Of a DNA stretch of 23,129 bases, positions 17,648 to 23,129 are shown piece after piece. Position 1 is the first letter of the stretch; each line of letters begins with the position of its first letter. Position numbers and translations under genes: made by a program. The notes beneath the pieces were generated by a model. That model was given only the letters and a program-made list of their open reading frames with translations, did no database searches and was not told the origin of the DNA. This stretch comes from a virus. The stretch spans positions 1 through 23,129 of the IMG/VR virus record IMGVR_UViG_3300024518_003458, one strand, 5' to 3'.

Positions 17648-20197
17648 TTATACTTGTATATATTGGTCTTTTTGTTTTGCTTGTTCTTGTGCTACGCTTT
17701 TAATGTAGCCTGGATCTAATTCATCCATAATTGCATTCGTAAACTGCTTCCATACATAGTTATGTGTTAACCATGTACCAGAAAATACATTGTAGTTGGC
17801 AAAGTTAAGCATTGCCTTGCCTGCATTTCCCCAGTAACTCATTCGCTTAGGATGGCTATTAAATGGATTTAGGTTAGCAGCTAATTTAACTACATCATTT
17901 ACTGACTGGAATGTAGGTGGTATAAAGTTATCAGAAAAACTATGCCCATATTCGCTATAATTTCCTTTCATATAGTCACCAAACATTCCCATACCACCCC
18001 CCATGCTAATAGCATTTATCCAGCCTTGTGAACTTGCTGGATTAGGAAGCTGTCCATTAGTCCATAACTGCTTACCGGAGTTAGCTAGATATCCTAGTAA
18101 TGTAGCTGTAATCATATTCTGTACTAAGCCACCAACTGTAGACCCTTCTTCTTTTATAGTACGACCTATAGTTCGTCGTGTGATGGCTAAAGGATACTGC
18201 TTAAACTGTGTCATAATTCTTGCAAATTCACCAGCTACAGTACCTGATTGCAGTCCACGATTAAGCATCGCCTGTTCAGAAATTCCTTCTGACATTTGCG
18301 CTGTGTTAGTTTGATCGGTTAGATAAGTAGAAAGCATTTGTGACATGTGCTCTTTAACAGCTTCTTTATCTTTATCAGTTAATTTAGATACATCTTTATC
18401 TAAGTATGTTGCCATACTTTCATCAGTAGCAGTATCAAACATATCTGGTGTAGCATACATCCTATGATCAATATTACGCATAGACTCTTTATTATCTTGC
18501 AATAAAGCATGTTCTTTTTCACCATAACCATATGCATTTAGAGTGCTTTTTAGTAGCTTAGGTAAACGTTCATAAGTTAAGTTAGCTTTTTTAGCCAAGT
18601 GATGAGAGAGTGCCGTAGCAACTCCACTACGCAGTGAGTTATCAAAAGTTTGGTGGAAATTTAGCTTACTCAATAAGTTTTGCACTCTCGACATTTGGCC
18701 GATAGGAGAATCACCTGCCCTAAATAAAGCTGCATGCATACCTAGTGTTTGCTCTGCAGTAATTCCTAATAAATTTCCTACTTCTTTTCTTGTTTTATTA
18801 TCTAGAGGCCCTAACATATGACTGAATGATTTGTGCCACTGATCAAATAAGTTAAAACCATTATGCCTTAAGGTAGAAATAGCTCCCACATGATCAGTAA
18901 ACATAGAAAATATAATATTACCAAGTTTAAATAAATACTGCGATGCTCGAATGCTTTTACCTATTTTAGCACCTAAATTGTCATGTGGCATTGCATGATA
19001 ACCCATTACATTTCTATAATATTTGTCACCTTTATTAAGTTGGCTAACAATTCTATGGTTATCTTTATTATTTTTCCTAACTTGTTCTTTAAGTCCTTGA
19101 TAAAATTCATCTGGACGATCGGTCATTCTATTTAATAGCACATAGTTATTAGCTTGTCCCATAAGAGATTGAACGACAGAATCAGCTAAATTTCCTGACC
19201 CATATTTATTATTATTTTCAATCCAAGACTCACCATCTTTATAATGAAGCACCCTATTTCTTTCAATCTTTTTAGCAAGATTAACATTATCTTTAGCTAT
19301 TTTAGATAACTGACCTTGAGTAATAACTCCAAAAATATGATCAAGAATCTTGCTCATTTTTTCATCTGTATATACTTCAGTTGAATTACCTACAACAGCC
19401 CTGAAGGTTCTTTCAAGATTAAGTCTTTGTAGTTGGTCTTGTTTCCAAGTTTCTTTTGATTCATTATATAATTTATCACCAGCTATTTTTGCAGACTCTA
19501 CAATAGAATGGCCTTCTGCTCTAGCTTCACCCCAATATTGTTTACGTTTGGCTATCATTTCACCTACGCCTCTACCGCCTCGCATCATTTTCTCAGGATC
19601 ATGATGCTGTGAAGCAATAAAGTCTTGTAGCTCTTTAATCTCGGCACCATGTCTATTTTGCAAAACTCTAAGTTTCTCATAATGCTCATTAATAATCTTA
19701 GCAGCTTTACGCGCAAGTTCATTCTTAACAGTTCTACTTGCCAAAGCATTAGCAAGATCTATTTCATCAGCTGGATTTTTCCGTGTTCCATTAAAGAAAT
19801 CTAATAGTTTTTCTTGTTTAAACTGTTTAACAATATCACCCAATACACGTTTTTTCATGGAGTTCGAATTGGCTGCTACTGAATCTGCTCTTCCAGTTTC
19901 CTTACCAAATACACCAGAAATAAAAGAGATTAAGCCATCTTTTTTATTTTTAAATGATTCTACTTTCGCAACGGCATTCTGTAATTTGGCAGTGCGCATC
20001 CATTTATCACGTTTAAACTTCTCAACATCATATCTATTTAATAGCTCATCTTGTAAGCGTTTAAGTAACTCCTCTTTATTATTAGCATTATCTTTAAACG
20101 TAGATTTAATTTCTTCATACACTTGTTGTGGTGTGTCCCCATTAAAAATCTTTGCAGGTACATCTTTTAAAAATCCAAAACATTTCTGCTTACTCAT
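17648..20197 (-). CDS. Large internal virion protein
   Basis: An 849-residue, strongly helical protein, rich in Lys, Asn and Gln. It lies in the expected internal-core slot between another internal protein and the tail fibre. The segment around residues 410-560 (LFKLGNIIFSMFTDHVGAIST, LRSGVATALSHHLAKKANL) and the C-terminal ARIMTQFKQYPLAITRRTI resemble ejected core proteins of podophages, which form a channel across the envelope after adsorption. No lytic domain is visible in this protein. Overlaps the next gene by four bases. Confidence 0.75.
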   Translation of the reverse strand: MSKQKCFGFLKDVPAKIFNGDTPQQVYEEIKSTFKDNANNKEELLKRLQDELLNRYDVEKFKRDKWMRTAKLQNAVAKVESFKNKKDGLISFISGVFGKETGRADSVAANSNSMKKRVLGDIVKQFKQEKLLDFFNGTRKNPADEIDLANALASRTVKNELARKAAKIINEHYEKLRVLQNRHGAEIKELQDFIASQHHDPEKMMRGGRGVGEMIAKRKQYWGEARAEGHSIVESAKIAGDKLYNESKETWKQDQLQRLNLERTFRAVVGNSTEVYTDEKMSKILDHIFGVITQGQLSKIAKDNVNLAKKIERNRVLHYKDGESWIENNNKYGSGNLADSVVQSLMGQANNYVLLNRMTDRPDEFYQGLKEQVRKNNKDNHRIVSQLNKGDKYYRNVMGYHAMPHDNLGAKIGKSIRASQYLFKLGNIIFSMFTDHVGAISTLRHNGFNLFDQWHKSFSHMLGPLDNKTRKEVGNLLGITAEQTLGMHAALFRAGDSPIGQMSRVQNLLSKLNFHQTFDNSLRSGVATALSHHLAKKANLTYERLPKLLKSTLNAYGYGEKEHALLQDNKESMRNIDHRMYATPDMFDTATDESMATYLDKDVSKLTDKDKEAVKEHMSQMLSTYLTDQTNTAQMSEGISEQAMLNRGLQSGTVAGEFARIMTQFKQYPLAITRRTIGRTIKEEGSTVGGLVQNMITATLLGYLANSGKQLWTNGQLPNPASSQGWINAISMGGGMGMFGDYMKGNYSEYGHSFSDNFIPPTFQSVNDVVKLAANLNPFNSHPKRMSYWGNAGKAMLNFANYNVFSGTWLTHNYVWKQFTNAIMDELDPGYIKSVAQEQAKQKDQYIQV

Positions 20198-22050
20198 TCA
20201 GCACCCCCTAACATACACTGTACTGTATCGGATAGCATTTTTGGTAACTTATCGTACCAAGTTTGGGCATCATCTATTTCATCTTGAGTTTTATCCATAG
20301 CATCTTGACTAAGATTCCCTGCATCAACCTGTCTTTGTGCTTCGTCTTTCCAATGGTCAGCAGTTTCCATTTTAGGAGATTCAAGTTCAGCTGTAAGCTT
20401 AGGTTGTAGTTGCTCCACATCTGCTACATCAGCTTGAGCATTACCTGATGCATGCTGCTGATAGATATCATCAAGACTTTTAACATCTGTAGGGTCCATA
20501 GATAGTGAGGCATGCTGTGCATCTACATGGCCTTTAAGATTCTCTAACGTATTTTTTTGTAACTGTAATTTAGAACGTTGTTTGCTTACCTTAAGATCAT
20601 CACCATGTAACTGGTTAGCCCTAAGATCTTTAAGTCTTTGCTTCATTGAATCTAATTCTGGCTGTAATCTTTTATCTCTCAAGATTTGCTGTTGTTCAAT
20701 ATTGTTTGTTTCTTCAGGATTGAATGCTCGAGTGCTTTCGTTCATATAAGGGTCATCAAAACCTTTTTTAACTAAACTATTATTAATACTGTCTATTTGC
20801 TGCTGATGATTAGCTATAGAATCTTTAAGTACATCAGATTCATAGTTAGGCTTATTATATAGATTATCTAGTATGCTTGTTTGATCTGGTGACAGCTCCA
20901 GTGCATTGTCAGCACCAGCATTAATAAAGTCACGCATGTGCGGCATGTCTTGAATTTTATTTACTTGGTTAAGTTCTTGATCACTCCATTCTGTAGCAGG
21001 TTTCTTCAATGTATCCCAAGTACGATCTAAAGTATTAACTGTAGTATCTGGCACCTCAGGTAATGCATCAAGCTTAGCTTTCACATCAGCAAGTTTACTT
21101 CCAAGCTGATCACTATAATGCTGTAGGGTGTCTTCGTTAAAGGTTTCATAGCCTTGATCATTATATTGTGGTGTTCTATCTAGGGTTAAATCTTCACCCC
21201 AGGGATAAGTTAAATTAGCTTTAGCTGCATATTTAGCATCAGCACCATAGTTAGCCATTTCAGATTTAAAAGCACCCATCTTGTCAAATATAGCTTGCTG
21301 TAGAACTGGATGGGCATTAACTAGATTACCATTATCAAGCTGGCTACCTGCTACCTGTTGCGCCTCTTCGTTCTCAATCCCTGGAGTTCTACCAACTAAA
21401 CTGTGTATTCCTGCTCCAATTAAAGTAGGCCACAAAGCGCCCTGAAGGATATGTAAAGTAGGATCGAAGCCTTCTTGTTTTTGATTATAGTATGAAGCTG
21501 TATTAGCAATACCTGAAAAAGCTAAACCTTCACCTGCACCTGCAATAAATCGTGTTACTTTTGTGCCAGTTTTAGCCAGATTAAAGGCTGGTGCAGCTAA
21601 CTTAGATATTCCTAATTCGCCTATCTTGCCTAACCCACCACCTACAGCTAAGCCAGTCGGGTCTAACATACTGCCCGCAAAACCAACTCCATCTAATGAC
21701 CAGTTAGCTAATTTACCCCGTTGAGGTGCAGCTGCTAGTATATCTTGTCTTTGAGTTTCAGCTGCTTGATTATGTAATTCAAAATTTATCTCATGCTGAG
21801 AGCCACCATTTGGAAATCTATGTTGTAATGCTTGAGGAATATTAGATGCTGGCACAAAAGGACCAGGGTCTAAATGTTGTATGGCTTGTGAGGTAGCAAA
21901 GTTTCCTACTGTACTTGTAATATTATTATCAAATGCACTATCAAATGTTGCTCCAACCTCTTGGCCAAAAGTTGAAGGAATAGTAGGTGATCTAGGTACT
22001 GTCTCTGGTACTTCATTCGTAGGATCTTGAGGTACAACCATATCAGGCAT
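20194..22050 (-). CDS. Internal virion protein
   Basis: A 618-residue protein. The first ~220 residues contain Gly/Ala-rich amphipathic stretches (LDPTGLAVGGGLGKIGELGISKL, FIAGAGEGLAFSGIANT) that could insert in membranes; the rest is Gln/Asp-rich coiled coil (KQRSKLQLQKNTLENLKGHVDAQ). This two-part build is common in podoviral ejection proteins. Position between the other two large internal proteins supports this. Overlaps both neighbours by a few bases. Confidence 0.7.
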   Translation of the reverse strand: MPDMVVPQDPTNEVPETVPRSPTIPSTFGQEVGATFDSAFDNNITSTVGNFATSQAIQHLDPGPFVPASNIPQALQHRFPNGGSQHEINFELHNQAAETQRQDILAAAPQRGKLANWSLDGVGFAGSMLDPTGLAVGGGLGKIGELGISKLAAPAFNLAKTGTKVTRFIAGAGEGLAFSGIANTASYYNQKQEGFDPTLHILQGALWPTLIGAGIHSLVGRTPGIENEEAQQVAGSQLDNGNLVNAHPVLQQAIFDKMGAFKSEMANYGADAKYAAKANLTYPWGEDLTLDRTPQYNDQGYETFNEDTLQHYSDQLGSKLADVKAKLDALPEVPDTTVNTLDRTWDTLKKPATEWSDQELNQVNKIQDMPHMRDFINAGADNALELSPDQTSILDNLYNKPNYESDVLKDSIANHQQQIDSINNSLVKKGFDDPYMNESTRAFNPEETNNIEQQQILRDKRLQPELDSMKQRLKDLRANQLHGDDLKVSKQRSKLQLQKNTLENLKGHVDAQHASLSMDPTDVKSLDDIYQQHASGNAQADVADVEQLQPKLTAELESPKMETADHWKDEAQRQVDAGNLSQDAMDKTQDEIDDAQTWYDKLPKMLSDTVQCMLGGAE

Positions 22051-23129
22051 TAGGATCTTCTCCAGTTAAAGCTTTAACGGTTGCAGTGGCTGTGTTTTTA
22101 CTTCCTGGAATACTAAAGTTCTTAAAATAGGATTTTAAATTCTGATATGTAGGATTGCCAAATGCAGTCTTAGTAAACCAATTATGATACTGACCATACA
22201 AAGCATGTTGTACTTCAGGTGTTGGATTAACTAGCTGACTAAGCTCTGTTTGTATAGGCTTACCATCTGATGTACGTACAATCTGACCTGTGTTATCTCT
22301 AAACATATACCCATTAGGAACATTCACTACTTGGTGTGAGGCCATTAAACTATTTGCGTATAGCTCTTCACGCTTCTTAGGAACATCACTAAACTGAGGG
22401 TCAAAAGTTGTAGGAACTTGTAATCCTTGCCCTACACCTTTATGAAGTTGATATTGAAGTAAGGCGTGTACAGATGATTTATCTACTGCATTACCTGCAT
22501 TATCAGAGTATGGAATAGTATATGGGCTACCATTTAAACTATCAGTTTGATAATGATCATTAAATACTACGTCAGCTGCAGCTTGATCAGGATTAGCCCT
22601 ATTTGTTGCATGATAATATGCTGCCAACTGAATAGCACTTGATATATAATTATTAATACTGCTTATAGCATCTTTACCATTTTGAGATGTAGCTGCTTGA
22701 GATCGCATTATATTAAGTACTGGGTTAGCTTCTGATATTACATTAGCTGAAATAGAAGATGCAGTAATTGCTTTTCCAGCTGAGTCTGCAGGCACATTTT
22801 TCAACCATTCTTTAGTGCTTTGCCCAAATGCCTGGTTAACATCATCACTATGTTCTTGTGTGCGTGGATCTTGTAGTACATTCCAGGCCACTAATGGATT
22901 TGTATTTGCATGTTTAGTGTCACTATACATTTGCTGCAGAGCTAAATTAACGTGCTGCTTATTATTTCCTACTAGCGGAACTATTTGATTTTGTACAAAA
23001 GCTGCTTGCTGGCTAGGCTGTAGTGATGCCCACTGTTTATAAAGATTCTTAGCTTGTGAACTTGGCATTACTGCTAATTGAGCATCTGAATATCCCTGTT
23101 GTCGCTCCAAATTTAAAGCAGCATCTGTT
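22043..23129 (-). CDS. Internal virion protein, 5' end outside the window
   Basis: At least 361 residues are visible. A TTG at 23110 could be mistaken for the start, but the frame continues without a stop to the right edge (TDAALN before LERQQGYSDAQ), and there is no ribosome site, so the gene begins beyond the window. Sequence is Gln/Asn/Ala-rich, helical, with YHATNRANPDQAAADVVFND and a C-terminal PTYQNLKSYFKNF. Position suggests a T7 gp15-like core protein; whether a lytic transglycosylase domain exists upstream cannot be seen. Confidence 0.66.
   Translation of the reverse strand, partial: TDAALNLERQQGYSDAQLAVMPSSQAKNLYKQWASLQPSQQAAFVQNQIVPLVGNNKQHVNLALQQMYSDTKHANTNPLVAWNVLQDPRTQEHSDDVNQAFGQSTKEWLKNVPADSAGKAITASSISANVISEANPVLNIMRSQAATSQNGKDAISSINNYISSAIQLAAYYHATNRANPDQAAADVVFNDHYQTDSLNGSPYTIPYSDNAGNAVDKSSVHALLQYQLHKGVGQGLQVPTTFDPQFSDVPKKREELYANSLMASHQVVNVPNGYMFRDNTGQIVRTSDGKPIQTELSQLVNPTPEVQHALYGQYHNWFTKTAFGNPTYQNLKSYFKNFSIPGSKNTATATVKALTGEDPNA

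Noticed and set aside
19857-20300. 147-residue plus-strand reading frame
   Set aside because: Antisense to the internal virion genes, no ribosome site, and its composition follows the opposite strand's coding pattern.
23108-23110. TTG start for the rightmost gene
   Set aside because: The frame stays open to the window edge and no Shine-Dalgarno precedes the TTG.
1-23129. CRISPR array, insertion sequence or rRNA
   Set aside because: No regularly spaced repeats, transposase motifs or rRNA-like sequence were seen on either strand.

Overview
The window is part of a tailed-phage genome (or prophage or phage-plasmid) with podovirus-type particle genes. A head-to-tail connector (portal) type protein, internal virion proteins and a fibre with a T7-type N-terminus point to a short-tailed phage. 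The host should be a Gram-negative, low-GC proteobacterium: there are spanin genes, lipoproteins with lipoboxes, and a phage SSB ending in the DDDIPF tip that proteobacterial SSB partners recognise. Genus cannot be decided from this sequence.

Layout. (1) Positions 1-3313, minus strand: small terminase first, then small virion-associated or unknown genes, then the portal, which runs off the left edge. (2) 3400-3829, plus strand: two tandemly duplicated small genes. (3) 3831-6093, minus strand: accessory genes (two-cysteine-pair protein, PD-(D/E)XK nuclease, membrane proteins, unknowns). (4) 6094-6715: a gene-free region of about 620 bases with a very AT-rich patch carrying DnaA-box-like sites, a GC-richer stretch dense in inverted repeats with a possible pseudoknot, an operator-like palindrome, a promoter framed by a 17-bp inverted repeat, and a hairpin terminator. 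It probably makes a small RNA and may also hold an origin. (5) 6716-8345, minus strand: a compact seven-gene operon headed by a Cro-like repressor. (6) 8345-8447: overlapping divergent promoters with an operator, a typical genetic switch. (7) 8447-12976, plus strand: the early operon, with an acidic first gene, a Phd-type antitoxin without toxin, duplicated genes, an ERF annealing protein, micro-membrane proteins, SSB, a lipoprotein, an RNA-polymerase-alpha-CTD-like helix-hairpin-helix protein and a CsrA-like protein. (8) 13003-23129, minus strand: two paralogous beta-rich proteins, Rz1/Rz spanins, GH108 endolysin, large terminase, tail fibre and three large internal virion proteins, the last cut by the right edge.

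The two window edges both lie in minus-strand structural genes that normally belong to one operon (portal ... capsid, tail tubes ... internal virion proteins). The simplest reading is a circular or circularly permuted map cut inside the late operon, with capsid and tail-tube genes outside the window. No integrase, DNA polymerase, helicase, primase or phage RNA polymerase is visible here, so expression and replication probably lean on host enzymes.

Most striking points: the adjacent alpha-CTD-like and CsrA-like genes at the end of the early operon, which suggest host transcription and mRNA control; the structured 6.1-6.7 kb region; and an almost identical operator (AGTAC-N5-GTACT) at the repressor switch and upstream of the putative small RNA. 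Several genes shorter than 60 codons, tightly coupled to neighbours by ATGA or TAATG overlaps, were read directly from the sequence.
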